In this document: one piece after another, positions 10,965 to 22,720 of the stretch
Position numbering within the stretch: position 1 is the first letter of the stretch
Layout of the letters: the number at the start of each line of letters is the position of its first letter
NCBI GenBank assembly: GCA_023052935.1
Contig: CM041298.1
Span: 115,427,977 to 115,491,976, forward strand
DNA: 64,000 nt
Source: Piezodorus guildinii
Lineage: Eukaryota; Arthropoda; Insecta; Hemiptera; Pentatomidae
Direction of reading: 5' to 3'
Program-made: the position numbers and the translations under genes
The notes under the pieces: generated by a model
The model's database searches: none
What the model saw: only the letters and a program-made list of their open reading frames with translations
What the model was told of the DNA's origin: nothing

Positions 10965-11380
10965 TCTTTATCAACTAAGAAATGAGAGAGGGAACTAGGA
11001 GGTGACAGGTTTTAGACGGAACAGAATCATGAAATTTTTTAAGGATAGCGATGGATTTTTGAGTAAATTGAGAAATATGGTTATTCCATAATATGTGTTG
11101 ATCTAAAATGACCCTACGGTTTCTTACTGAAATGTAGAAGTGGATAAGCTAGGCTATGGAGGAAACATAAGGGATAATAGAGAAGATAATTTAGAAGGTG
11201 TTTGGAACCAATGAGGATGACCTCAGTATTTCAACATTCAGCTACAAATCATTGGTTGTAAACCATGCAAGGATTTCCTGTTCAAGCTTTTGGATAGTCT
11301 TAAATATTTTGGAAGGATAAATGAAAAAATAGATTTATAGGTAATCCGCATTGTGAGTGGCAGATGGAGTCAGGGTATGT
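10965..11380 (-). pseudogene. CR1-like reverse transcriptase fragment
   Basis: The minus-strand translation, with a few stops, reads KIFKTIQKLEQEILAWFTTN then LQLNVE and a VILIGS-like run. This is the helix and strand that follow the YADD motif in CR1/Rex-type reverse transcriptases (LQ.E...I..WF..N.L.LN..KTE). It is non-functional. Confidence 0.45.
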
Positions 11381-11817
11381 AAGTCTAATTTGCAACACAT
11401 ATATACTATGTGATACTAATTTATCTTGTGAGTTGCACTTAAATAGACAAGCATAATAGTCCTTGGCTTTAGATTAAAGAATTAAATTATTCCAAAACAC
11501 TAGTCATTATTTGATATCAACAAATAGGCCATGACAGTAAACATTGTAAAAGGATCCCCCAGAGCACTTGAATCAAAGTGGATTAGGTTAAATTCATGCC
11601 TCATCAGTTAATATGTATTTCATAGAAACGATTAAAATCAAATTTAAAATCTCACTCTATAGTCATTAAACTTTACACATCTTAAATAATCCAGCCACAG
11701 AACTATTTAACAGCACTTATCACAAACAGCACCAGTACCCATGATATACAAAATCAAAATAAATATTTATTATATACAATGTATTAAGAACTATAAATGA
11801 AAAAAAAATCAACTTAC

Positions 11818-11945
11818 ATTCTTGAGAGATCACAGCCGAAAGGAACATAGGTGTCTAACAAGTGATGCCAGCCATAATGGTTAAACCTTTCTGCAGGGAC
11901 AAAACTAATGCGAGTACGAGGAATCTTCTCTCTGTCTTTGAATTC
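11818..11945 (-). CDS. LRR protein gene, exon 2 of the visible chain
   Basis: 128 nt with acceptor tattttcag|GAATTC and donor AAGAAT|GTAAGTTG. Phase 0 in, phase 2 out. The peptide EFKDREKIPRTRISFVPAER then FNHYGWHHLLDTYVPFGCDL SR is not itself a repeat; it forms the link between the acidic region and the first LRR. The leftover AT joins the G of exon 9367-9550 to make Met. Both flanking introns carry LINE insertions, but the exon and its splice sites are clean. Confidence 0.7.
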
Positions 11946-12110
11946 CTGAAAATAAATTAAAAATTATAACTACCCATATTAGGAATTTATATTATAAAAT
12001 CTATAGAGTTGAATAACCAATAAATTTTCATACAATATATGTAATGAGATACAATAAGATTTATGTTTAAAAGAATTTAGATAACCAGCTAAACTTTGTT
12101 TATAATAAGT

Positions 12111-13205
12111 TTTTTTTTTTTTTTTTAAATCATTTTATTGGTATTTACAACTGTATTCACAAAAAATACATCAAGTAAATGTGATGTGTTATATAATACA
12201 ATGACATGATATACATGTAGAGAAGCTTTCCATTGGGAGCAATCTAAAAATAATCTAAACTAGAAGGTCCCGGGGCCATTTCCTTTTCAGGCGCCTAGGA
12301 GGATTATCCGGAATTGAAGAGGAAGAAAGGATTGAAATTAGTAGGTAAGAGTGCGAATGGAGTTTGTCATGAAGGGATTGATACCTGGTCCGGGCCAAAT
12401 CAGTAACAAAGGGAACATTAAGGTCTTTATGGATAAGTTTATTCGTGACAAAGTAAGGAGCGTTGAGGATTTTACGAAGGATTTTGGATTGTAAGGAATG
12501 GATCGGGTAAGAATTTGATGGTTTAGTAGAGCCCCAACTCAGCTCTACTCCGTAAGTCCAGATTGGTCTAATAATAGTCATGTAGATGAGCCTTTTGTAG
12601 TTCAGAGGAAGGTTTGACCGTTTGTCTAGTAAGCGTTGAAGCAGCCTAAAGCGGCGAGCAGTTTCTTGTCGTTTTAGTCGTGTATGTGGATTCCAAGTTA
12701 GGCGTTTGTCAAGATGAAGTCCTAGGTATCGGATCTGTTCAACAGGAGCTAGTTGAGTGTTATTAAAGAATGCTGTAGGGCAGGAAGTCAAAGGTTTACA
12801 ACGAAGGGTAAAGGTTATTTGATGGGATTTGATGGAATTTATTTTTATTCTCCAGTTCTGACACCATACTTCTAGGTCTTTGATGTGGGCTTGAAGGGTA
12901 TTTGAGGCAACAAATGGATCTTTATGAACTGATAACACGCAGGTGTCATCAGCATAGGTAGAAAGGAAAGTGTTAAGATGGGCTGGGATATCAGCTGTAT
13001 ATACTGTGTATAGAATGGGTCCTAGGATACTGCCTTGAGGAACACCAGCAGTCTGTGTGAAAAGGGATGAATAGGAACTATTTTTATTTATTTTGAAAGG
13101 ATCTATCAGAGAGGTAGGATTGAAGAATCAGGAAATATGTGGGAGGAAGGAATTTACAGAGTTTGTATATCAGTCCTGGGTGCCAGACTCTATCAAAGGC
13201 ATAAA
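12111..13205 (-). mobile_element. LINE-J1 (jockey-like) 5'-truncated copy, longest open frame
   Basis: On the minus strand the reverse transcriptase is entered at AFDRVWHPGLIYKL (about 13190). It passes TQTAGVPQGSILGP (about 13040) and STYADDTCVLS (about 12950), the catalytic Asp pair, then stays open for at least 227 codons to 12255 through the thumb and C-terminal region (SIKSHQITFTL, RYLGLHLDKRLTWN, RLIYMTIIRPIWTYGVEL). A stop near 13085 breaks the frame before GVPQG. The 3' UTR ends with a poly-A run (T-run at 12111-12126). It lies in the intron between LRR exons 1 and 2, antisense to nothing else visible. Jockey is assigned by motif order and the absence of an RNase H. Confidence 0.82.
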
Positions 13206-13952
13206 AAGTTTAAAAAGAGAACAAACATGATAGCAGAGAAAATTAAGCAAATTACTATTATTTAACTTGTATCTACAGAAAAATTATCAGTTCCTTGAAT
13301 CCAAATAAACAGATACAGCAAAATGGTTAGCAGAAGTGTGTGCTTGAGTCTGTGTACAGGTGGTAAGCTGAGAAAAAAATTAAATGATTATAGGAAACTG
13401 AAATTGAAGTTATCTATTTAAGATAAGTATATGGCTGGAATATATTTTGTTCACCTAAATCAACAACCAAAAGTCGAAACAAATTATTATTAAATTTAAA
13501 GTAATCAATTTTACACATTTTTTCACAAAATTATAATTAAAATCATAATTGGTTAAGTTAAAAAGCGCTTTCTCTTATTTATTTATTTACATAAATAAAT
13601 AAAAAATTCCAGGAATGAAACTAGTACTATAGCTGTAAATAACTGTAATCTATTTAATGAATTTATTTAAAATACACACATTAAATTAATGAATGAATGT
13701 AACTTTTATTTTTTGACATTATGTCCTCTAAGAATAATGTACAATGAACAAATTAATACAATGGCTTCATTTATTAAATGATTATTTACTTGATCAGTAG
13801 ATTATTAAATTATATAAAGTCAAAATAAATAAAGGACACACAACAAAAAAACAGAATAGCTTTGAAAGAATTTAGTTTTGAATAATTAGTAAAGATATAT
13901 TTTGATTTTCTCATCATAGCCCTAAGTTTTTTCTTTTCGTTCAATATTTTGG
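13206..13952. other. intronic stretch, nothing recognised
   Basis: AT-rich intron sequence of the LRR gene. No open frame, paired repeat or family match was seen. Confidence 0.4.
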
Positions 13953-14250
13953 TAAGATATATTTTTGACCATTTCCATAAGAAGTTGAATTTATTTTATT
14001 TTTGTATTGTACAACATTCAGCCTCTAGGGGCGTTTTCAAGTAACCATCATGCATTTTTCTCCATATAGGATGGCCAATGAGATGTTGATAAGCTAAATT
14101 AGACGACACTGCTGATGAAGCGATGAAAGATTATAAATGGAGAAATATGCATGATGGATACCTGAAAATGGCCATAGAGGTCGAAACGTTGTACAATACG
14201 AAAATAAAATAACTTCAACTTCTTTTGGAAATGGCCAAAAATATATCTTA
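13953..14250. repeat. 298-bp hairpin of Penelope-like ends
   Basis: Arms of about 112 bp (13953-14065 and 14138-14250) are inverted copies of each other: TAAGATATATTTTTGACCAT against its reverse complement, through TATTGTACAACATTCAGCC. The right arm contains GGTCGAAACGTTGTACAATA after CTGAAAATGGCC, the stem-II-plus-GAAACG layout of Penelope-like terminal repeats. No coding sequence is present, and the loop is about 70 bp. Confidence 0.7.
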
Positions 14251-14284
14251 CAAAAATCAAGATATATTTCATGAGTGGAATATT

Positions 14285-14610
14285 GATTTTAGGGCAAGTG
14301 GATACATAAAAGGTGTTTGAATGAGGTAAGAGATGATCCTATATGGAGAGAAGTGGGTAAAGAGTTCCAGTTGTGGTAGCACGGATAATAAAGGACTTTT
14401 CAAAGGAAGCAGTTCTATGAGAGGGAAAATATAAATCAGTAGGTTGAGATCTAATGTTTAGGGTGTGCAGGGTAGAGGGAAAAGTAAGAAGGTCAAAGAT
14501 ATAGGAATGATATCTGGGTCTTAAAGATTGGAATAAGAAAATGCCAAGTAAGTATAGTAAGTAGGTATTTAAGCTCATTGATTAATTGATTGATACACAT
14601 AAAAGTTAAC
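14285..14610 (-). mobile_element. CR1-like LINE C-terminal fragment
   Basis: The minus-strand frame 14339-14578 reads DLLTFPSTLHTLNIRSQPTD, then SHRTASFEKSFIIRATT. HRTASFEK is shared with the copy at 9770-10378, and the R.T.....SF pattern is the conserved end of CR1-like ORF2. Confidence 0.5.
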
Positions 14611-14837
14611 TGTCTACACAGCTATATCACTGATGTTTTGGGCAAAAGGGCTTAAGTCTTGGAATGTGAAGTTTATAGGATGGTTTTCCAAAGTTATGAA
14701 AAATCATTTTAAATCCTGTCTAAATATTTCTTTATTCTTGAATCATTATATTACATCAAAAGGAACTACTCTTTAAGGTAAATCACAAATAAACTAAATA
14801 TTTGGATTTTCACTTACCTATAAAAAAAAACAAATAA

Positions 14838-15165
14838 TAAAAAAAAAAAAAAAAAAAAAACAACCTGTGCCACTACAACCCATGAAGAGTCTTGGGCTCA
14901 GTACATATAGAGATTGGTACTGTTTCAAGGCCAACGGCCATGCAATGAGGTGATTCTGCCGAGATCACGCTCAGCCGCAAGGTTTTTCCCCATTTTTGGG
15001 TACCCACTTTATAGAGGCTGGGTCTGCCCCAGGAGGGTCTCCATACCCCAGGATCGCCCCCCGACTGAAATAACAGATTAAATAATATTCCGTCACGACC
15101 GGGATTCGAACCCAGGACCCGGAGCACGGTAGACCAGCGCTCTATCCACTAGACCACGCCGCTCC
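14838..15165 (-). mobile_element. SINE-B copy
   Basis: On the minus strand: the head GGAGCGGCGTGGTCTAGTGG (A box TGGTCTAGTGG), the B box (GGGTTCGAATCCCGG), the body with GGTATGGAGACCCTCC and AAAGTGGGTACCC, then CATGGGTTGTAGTGGCACAG followed by a homopolymer run. Pol III boxes are intact. Other copies are at 21647, 44015 and 60046. The long open frame across it is incidental. Confidence 0.82.
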
Positions 15166-15175
15166 CCATGAAAAT

Positions 15176-16050
15176 ATTTGGATTTTCACTTATCTATATA
15201 TGAAATATAATAAATATTCTAAGGAAAGTACTGTGATCTGAATATTTTTGAATTTCAGTTTTTAACAGAAATAAACGTTTTAGGGTTCTATAAGTCCAAA
15301 TAACCAAGTCCTGCAAAAAGGTCTGGTGTTTGGTAAGTCTAGCACGGAAACAAAAAGTATTATGACTCTGAAATTTCATATTTAAGACAATTATAACCAA
15401 AATGTTACAGCAATTTTTTCACTAAATTCGGCAGACCTGAAGTGCTATTTTAAACCGTGCATTTTGCACATTTTTACAATTCACTCAAAAACAGCTCAAA
15501 CGATTTTGATTAAACTCACTATATCGATATATAATTTAATCAGTTTAGTATATATGTTTCATTCTGATTTAAATAGTCTGACAATAGTTGACGAATTTTT
15601 GTATTTTCTTTCTTCGAAGTACCTTTAATTTTGTACATTGCAAAAGATTAATCATACCAAATGTTTAGCATTGATAAAGAGCTGCTATATATATAAGTTG
15701 AACGAATTTTGAACAACCGAAGAACAAACAAAAAGAAAAAAAAATTTTAATATAATTTTTTTTTTTTTTGTTAATATGAACAGTAATTAGACATATAATA
15801 TACCAGTGGAAAGAGAGAAAAAAAAATTATCTTATACACAAAGTTGTAAAAGGTAACGGAAAGTGATGAAAAGCCAATAAAACTAACTGAGTGTCATTGA
15901 TAATAATATAATAGATTATTTAATGAAACACATGTTTCTATCGAAATTCAATGCATTTCATCAATCTGTTTCACCTCAAAATTCATTCAAAAGTTCTTAA
16001 TGATTTTAACAAAGAAGTAAGTGAAAGTCGTGTGCAGCACCAGATTTTAT
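15176..16050 (+). repeat. ACT repeat, diverged copy
   Basis: Begins GATTTTCACTTATCTATATA and ends AAGTAAGTGAAAGTCGTGTG followed by CACCAGATTTT. The middle follows the family order described at 42716-43676 (ACCAAGTCCTGCAAAAAGGT; AAATTTCATATTTAAGACAA; GTACCTTTAATTTTGTA). It lies in the intron next to LRR exon 16247-16474. Confidence 0.75.
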
Positions 16051-16246
16051 AACTTATTTATTTGAAAACATTGAAGCCTCATTTTCATAAAATTGAGCTT
16101 TTTTGCCGAGCACCAGTGAATTTTAATACCATAATATAATTATTTCGAAATAAAAAACCATTGTGTAATAATTTGTAGCATTTTTTCCAATGAAACTTAA
16201 AAAATAAATTTATATAAAGTACAATTAATATAATTAAATAACTAAC

Positions 16247-16474
16247 AACTCTGGGCCAAAGGAGATTTCCGTCTCTGATGTACATTGCTTCTTCATCGAT
16301 ATTGACACACTCATCAGACTGCGCAGTTCTCATATCATCATAATTATCATGTGAGCCCTCTTCGGTTAAGCCTTCTTCTTCCTCTTCTCCTCCTTCCATT
16401 TCATATTGGGATCTTATTTCTCTTTCAAGCTCATGATAAACCTCTGCTACCATTTCGCTATCAAGTGAGTCATC
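16247..16474 (-). CDS. LRR protein gene, first visible exon (acidic region)
   Basis: The most upstream exon I can see of a minus-strand gene that continues through 11818-11945, 9367-9550 and 3709-3787. The acceptor is gttcacag|GATGAC. The donor is best placed at GAGTT|GTTAGT (16247), with 16250 as an alternative in the same phase. 76 codons, phase 0 at both ends. The peptide is strongly acidic (SEMVAEVYHELEREIRSQYE, GGEEEEEGL, ECVNIDEEAMYIRDGNLLWP). The joined exons give an acidic N-terminal part and then LRRs with LRRC23-like spacing (YVD.SEN.L; L..LK.D.N; AYN.I). LRRC23 is an axonemal radial-spoke protein and also starts with an acidic region. That assignment is inference, since any SDS22-like LRR protein could fit. 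The start codon and promoter were not found and should lie to the right. Confidence 0.65.
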
Positions 16475-16984
16475 CTGTGAACAAAATAAATAAATTATAA
16501 ACATATAATGCATTATTTCCACTTATGGGCTTTTGAAAATAAAGAAAGAAATGCTGATGCAACATGGAATAATTATATTTAAAAAAAAAAAAAGCAATAT
16601 CAATGTTTAGATTTTATTTTTACAAATATAAATTATAATTACGCCTGTGTATATAATTAGTTATCCATATAACTATCACATTTAATTACAATACTAAGGA
16701 ATAACTTTCAACAGAATGACCTTGTGGCCACATGTGAAACAGAAATGCTTATGCAAAAACAGAAGACTAAGACCACAGTACTTTATTGTTCATAAACGAT
16801 TTAAACTAAAATTCAGACAAGGGATGAAAACATACACTTAGCTTTCATACACATTATAGACATATAAATTTCAATTGTTTAGAATAGCAAAAAAGATTCA
16901 TATACAGACTTTTCAATAAAAAAAACAATGAGTTTAATTACAAGCTAACCATGGTATGTTACCAACAAAACATTACAACCGATC

Positions 16985-17537
16985 TTTTTTTTTCTTTTTT
17001 TTAAACTTAATTTATTTAAATTTACAACTGTACTAAAAAAATACAACAAGTAAATATGATATAAGAAAAATGACATGAAAAAGAACTACCCAATGATAGC
17101 ACACCTGTAACTATTCTAAACTAGAAGGTCTCGGGACCATCACCTTTTCAGATGCCTCGAAGGATTGTCAGGAAATGAAGAGGAAGAAAGGATTGAAACT
17201 AGAGGATTAGGGTGGGAATGGAGTTTGTCGTGAAAGGAATGGTATCTAGATCGGGCCAAATCAGCAACATACGGAATATTAAGGTCCTTGTGGATCAGTT
17301 TATTAGTTGCAAAATAAGGAGCATTAAGGATTTTGGATTGTAGGGATTGGATACGTGAAGAATTTGGTGGTTTAGTAGAGCCCCAAAGCTCTACTCCATA
17401 AGCCCATATGATAGTCATGTAGATGAGCCTTTTGTAGTTAAGTGGAAGATTAGAACTTTTGTCTAGTAAGTGTTGAAGTAGTCGAAAATGTTGAGCAGTT
17501 TCTTGTCGTTTCAGTCTTGTATGAGGGTACAAATAGA
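16985..17537 (-). mobile_element. LINE-J1 tail
   Basis: The minus-strand frame 17140-17532 encodes the J1 C-terminus (TRLKRQETAQHFRLLQHLLD, YGVELWGSTKPPNSSRIQSL, ILSSSSFPDNPSRHLKR), nearly co-linear with the copy at 12111-13205. The 3' UTR runs to the T-rich block at 16985-17003. It is 5'-truncated at about 17537. Confidence 0.75.
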
Positions 17538-17944
17538 TCTAATTTCTTTTTTGGTTACCTCCTTTCCAATACCTACAGGGATACATTCTTTTTAAGACTA
17601 CATAAACAGCTTCAACGACATTATCACTAATTCAAAATATGGAACATGCCAGAAGAACACTAAAAAGAAGCAGGCTAAGAGATCTCCTTTAAAAACATTT
17701 GAAGCTTCACGTAAAGAAGAGAGACCAATTGGCACAGATCACTATTATAAATACAGGAAAGGTTTTGGTGGAAGATGACTATTTAACAGAGTTTCAGAGT
17801 GGGATAAGTACTTTACCGAGGGAAAGCAAAAAGAAGTAAAAATGAGAAGGCAAGAATGGTTAGGAACTGTATTCAGCTGCAGCAGTAGCTTGACAAATAC
17901 TATTAATTTCAGGGTCATCTGTGATGTAATGACTAGCATAAAAG

Positions 17945-18198
17945 CTTTTGTTGCCCAACATCGATGGTTCTAACACGGCAGATGACACTAGGATTTTTAA
18001 TGAAAATAAAAAATCCTTAGTTATACCATCCATCGGAGGGAACGTTAAAAGGTGGTTCCGACGACCCTGGGGTATGTCAGGTACTCGATAAAGATCCATA
18101 TCCTAACTAAACCTGGATAGGCAAAATTTAGAACTCCTCTGTCTGATTAGCCACAGTAACAAAAAGTGACATTCAATGAATAAATCAACAAACTATAG
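17945..18198 (+). mobile_element. SINE-C copy
   Basis: Shares AGGATTTTTAATGAAAATAA, AAATCCTTAGTTATACC, GATAAAGATCC and AAACCTGGATAGGCAAAATT with the family. The tRNA-like head is eroded. Confidence 0.65.
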
Positions 18199-18199
18199 A

Positions 18200-20040
18200 T
18201 ATCATACTGAATTTTATGGGATGCCTTTACGAGCTTAGTATAAAAAAAAAAAAAAAAAAATGTAAATTTAAAAAAAAATTAGCAGATGTCTAGGACTTGA
18301 TCCCAGTATGATTACTTGTGCCAATACCAGTTACATCCACAGGTACCTAAACAAGGACTGAAATATTGTACTCCCCCAAGGTTCTGCACTATCTAGATCT
18401 TACACAGTACGAAAATAATTAAATATTCTGAAGAAACAAATCATAAGATTTTGAAAGATTTCAGGCTTGTTTATTATATTTGTTTTATCACAGTCACTAA
18501 TTTATTCAACACACTGATTTACTATTGACTTAATGAACTTAAGATAGTAATAGTAAAAAAAAATATCCAAATTATAAGTAGCATTGAGAAAACAGATCAT
18601 ACCTCTAAGTTCAATTGATCCATAATGAAATTTGTTTTCAGTTTTCTAATACTTTTTTGGTTTCAAAACTATGTTAACTTCTTTTACTAGACTACAAATT
18701 AAATCTATAACAATCTGTCTAAAAAATAAACCTTTCTGGTTTAAAACCATGATTTTTCATATCCTCCCAACATATGTTTTTTTTTCCTTTTAGAAGATTA
18801 ATAAAAAAACTCTTTGGAGAAAATGTCATCGTAATTTACGTTATTAAGAAGGATTATTGAATCATTTATTATGTAATTAATAAATACTTGAGAATTAAAT
18901 TATTGAAAAGACAATCAAACAATTCATCAAGTTAATGCATTTCTATCTTTTGAACATTTAAGTACAACCATCATAATTATGGGGATCTGAGATTTCACAT
19001 TCTTCTGAATAAGGTCCAACTCATTACTTTCTATACAAACTGTATCTAAGCGTATATATAGATGTTTTCAACACGACTTTGACGAAGGAAAATATGAAAG
19101 ATATTGCAAATATTAAATACCGCAACTGAGTATAACCGAATATTGAAATGTGGAAAACTTAGACAGAATATGTAATGGAACTTTACGCTTTTTGTCAGAC
19201 TTAGAACTGTTGAGCCAAAAATGACGTTAACTGCCAGAGGAGCCAATAGAGCGTAATAAAATATGATATTGAAAGTAGGTAATTATTCAAAGGCAACATT
19301 GTCTAGTGGAAAGGGGACAATAAGGTTGAAAATAAATTAAAATAAAAGGTATTTTTTCACAAACTACGGTATCTCTAAATATATTTTAATTTTAAAAATT
19401 AAGTGCTTCATGGCAGTGGCAGTTCTATAAGGGGAAGGAAAAGAAGAAACTTCGCCCCCTCTTCTAAAAAAAAATTTAAGAAACTTGGATTCTACGTATC
19501 TTGAAACGTTTAAGAAAAATTTGGGGGGAGGGGAATGCTTTTTGCTCATGGTCGATTACAAAATTTCATTATTGAAAATATTAATTAATTAGATACATTA
19601 ATCAAGTAAAAATAATTAACTAAATATAAGTTATATAAGCTCCAGAAAATAAATTTAATATTATTAATATGGTTTTCAATTTCGATTCAAATTAAAATTA
19701 ATAAATTAAATGTTAATGAAATCGTGCATTCGACATAAATTCTTCTAATAATTTATCATGCTTAAGATTAAAGACAAACAGTTATTTTTTATTTATTATT
19801 CCTTAAGAGTAAATTATTAAAAATATTTAAAAAATAATGATATTGTAATGTACTACATAGCATTTGTAGTTACATATGATGAAAACGATGGAAAATTCCT
19901 TATATTTGCAGTATTAAATACATTTATTTATTTAATCTCCAAAATAATTTTAAAACATATATATTTTATTAAGAAACTTTTAATAGAGGATTGTATAATA
20001 ATAATTGAAAATGAAATATAACTCATCCGCGGTAGTTTTT
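18200..20040. other. stretch without recognised features
   Basis: AT-rich sequence with homopolymer runs (an A-run at 18241-18260) and no family match. Short open frames here have no recognisable content. If the LRR gene's promoter and first exon lie in this window, this is one place they could be, but I see no start exon. Confidence 0.35.
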
Positions 20041-20140
20041 ACTGCGCTACCTTTTGGAAGATTCTAGAACTAATGTTTCTTCTGAGCCAAAAGATGGCGC
20101 CTACAACTATCAAGCAAAACTGGTATTAATTTTAATTAGA
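20041..20140 (+). repeat. inverted pair member, left
   Basis: ACTGCGCTACCTTTTGGAAG, CAAAAGATGGCGCCTACAAC and TATTAATTTTAATT recur as the reverse complement at 27140-27240. The pair brackets about 7 kb of nested elements. Confidence 0.65.
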
Positions 20141-20667
20141 TTTATATGTTATAATGAGTAATATTCTATAGTCTTAAGCAATTAATAAACTACAGTGAGT
20201 GTCAAAAGTATTGGGAATATACATTATTCTGTAATTTACTTGTTTTTTTCTGGTATTTCTAATATTGGAAGGAAGGTAGACAATAGTTGAACAAAAAAAT
20301 CAGTACAGAAATAATTTCATTATTTTATCATATTGAAACATATATTTACGGAAAAATTAAAATTAGAATTGTGAAAAATATTTGAAGTTAGATGATTTTC
20401 TAGATATATTAATGCCATAGCATCTAGTTAGTTAATCTTTTTGTAAAATTACACATTTTAGCCTACTAAGCATTGAATTGACTAATAATTTAATTGTTTT
20501 TTGTCAAATATTATCCCATTCAAGAATTTATTGTTTCTTCAGTTCGTTTTCATTTAGAATTTCATATTTCCTGATTTTCCTTCCTAGTTGATATTGAATT
20601 AAATTCAAATTGAATACAGCTAAAGGGATTTTTGAAAATTGTTCTGCAACCAAATCTGACGCGTGTA

Positions 20668-20850
20668 CAGTGAGTGTCAAAAGTATTTGGAATTTACCAT
20701 TATTCTGTAATTTAATTGTTTTTTACTTATTTTTTCTATTTAATATAGTTTTTACCCACTTGTAAAATTGGAAGAAAGGTAGACTATAGTTAAAACAAAA
20801 AAATCACTACAGAAATAATTGTATTTTTCAATTTTTCTGAAAATTTGAAT
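20668..20850 (+). repeat. second Tc1-like left end
   Basis: Direct repeat of 20193-20375: TACAGTGAGTGTCAAAAGTA, TTATTCTGTAATTTA, GGAAGAAAGGTAGACTATAG and AAAAAAATCACTACAGAAAT all recur in order. Confidence 0.65.
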
Positions 20851-20929
20851 TGAACGAAGAAATAATTGTTGTGGGATTTTCAGAACGTTTAACAAATTAT
20901 GCTGTAACCAAATCTGAATAACCAAAATA

Positions 20930-21190
20930 ATTTAATAACTTATGTATAACATAATTAGCATCGTGGAGACTCAAATGGGCGCGTAAAGTTGTTGGGCTCG
21001 GTGAGGAACGGATTCCGAGAAAGTTGGTATTCGCTGAACCGACTGGCAGGCGTCCGAAAGGTAGGCTGAAGCGTCGATGGGAGGATTGCATTAAGGCTGA
21101 TCTCGGGGGCTTGGGCTTGACCGGTGAACATTGGACGAGTATGTGCAGGCGAAGTTTGGTGGTATCGGCATCAAACCTTCGGGTTTGGTA
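20930..21190 (+). mobile_element. RTE-like LINE 3' end
   Basis: Translates, with the original frame still visible, as GDERIPRKLVFAEPTGRRPK then GRLKRRWEDCIKADLGGLGL. This is the C-terminal G.R..GR...RW.D pattern of RTE-type ORF2. It ends in a short (ATT)n tail at about 21186-21200. The same tail appears at 46015-46180. Confidence 0.7.
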
Positions 21191-21646
21191 AGCCTATTAT
21201 TATTAATATTTAATAATGTAAAATTATATAGTAATGGCCAGCATCTTGGTTGTGCTTAAACTGAAAAATTAATTCCTTCTACTTTTAATCTTTGTTTTTC
21301 ATAATGAAAAACTACACGCATTTATCAATAACTTCGTTCATGAATCCAATGATATAAGCCTCCTTCATAAAAAAAATACTAAACATCATTAACTACTCTC
21401 CGTATTTACTTTTTAGTCCTAAACCCTATTATTGGTATACAATTCTTCCATAAGAACCATATATTGTAAAATCGGACTCATCAACCTTCTTTTTAAAAAA
21501 ATGTTGCGAACATTCAGCCTATTCTCTTATGGAATTGCGCGCTTCTTTTAATATGCATTTCTTTTCATCATATGTTTTTAGAACTTGGAGAACAGTTGAA
21601 AAATAAACAAGGATTTAATCATTTGAGGATTTTTTTTTTTATTTCA

Positions 21647-21940
21647 GGAGCGGTGTGGTCTAGTGTGTAGAGCACTAGTCCTCTGTTCTTGGGTTCAAAT
21701 CCCGGTTTTGACAGAATATTATTATTCTTTATTGGGGGGGTGACCCTAGGATATAGAGACCCCCTGGGGCAGACCATCCCCTTTAAAGTGGGTACCCGAA
21801 TTGGGGAAAATACCTGATGGCTGAGCGTGATCAAGACCTAATCAACCCATTACATGGCTGTTGGCCTAGAAACAGTACGAACCTCTATATGCACTGAGCC
21901 CAAACCCTTCATGGGTTGTAGAGGCACAGGTTTTTTTATT
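21647..21940 (+). mobile_element. SINE-B copy
   Basis: The head is GGAGCGGTGTGGTCTAGTGT (A box slightly altered), followed by the B box GGGTTCAAATCCCGG. The ending is CCTTCATGGGTTGTAGAGGC then ACAGG and a T-run. Confidence 0.78.
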
Positions 21941-22448
21941 TGATCAATAATCAGTCTATAAATTTTAACATTAAATATTTTTATGATGGGTACTTTATTG
22001 CTTCTACATTTTATTATTATATCCCCCACACTATACTTAGTTATCCACAATCGTCTCCAATTTTTTCTAAAATTTCAACCCTTTTTCTTTTAAAAAATTA
22101 CTGAAAGCTGGTTTTTGATCATTAAGTTTTTATTTTAACATCCTATTTTAAAAACACTTCTTTCGAAGGTTGAGTATCAGTTACATGAGAGAGAAGAATT
22201 GTTTAGAACATAAAATCATGAAGATTAGTGAGAATATGAACATTTGAAACCATTAAACAACGGATATTACAATTTTGGAATACTTTTGACACTGAATGGT
22301 CTTTTAATTTTACAATATTAATCAGTTATTTTATAAGAACAATATACCTTTTGGTTATCTGGTTAGTGATTTTAGTTTTAGGAGTGTTTTTTAACAATAT
22401 GCTCGTTAAAAAGAATTACATGAAACAATAGTTGTGGAAAATTTCAAA

Positions 22449-22720
22449 AGGTAGAAATAATCGGGAGTCAGTCGTTTAAGAATATTTTAATTTTGCCAGG
22501 ATTTTGGCATGTGAGCCATCATCAGGACATCAGTGAACCATGTCATGCATAAACTGAGTTATTCCATGATTAAAACATTATTGAACGACTGAATTGATCA
22601 TAAAATTGAGTTTATGCTTGGCATAGCTCAATGATGCCCTGATAATGGCCCATATGCATGAGCCAAAACATCGGCAAAATAAAATATTCTTAAATGACTG
22701 ACTCCCGATTATTTCTACCT
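22449..22720. repeat. 272-bp hairpin of Penelope-like ends
   Basis: Arms of about 115-120 bp are inverted copies: AGGTAGAAATAATCGGGAGT at the left and its reverse complement ending at 22720. Each arm holds a hammerhead-like half: CTGATGA at 22519-22525 (minus) with a TGGC/GCCA stem, and CTGATAA at about 22636 (plus) with TGGC/GCCA. The GAAA part is eroded to AAAA. AATTTCA at both flanks may be the target duplication. Confidence 0.7.

Noticed and set aside
14873..15127. 84-codon frame, and its relative at 44053-44310
   Set aside because: Both run through SINE-B copies and match each other because the SINEs match.
17600..17880. Possible exon or LINE piece (KNTKKKQAKRSPLKTFEASR)
   Set aside because: Short, lysine-rich, no clear splice borders and no second copy to define a family.
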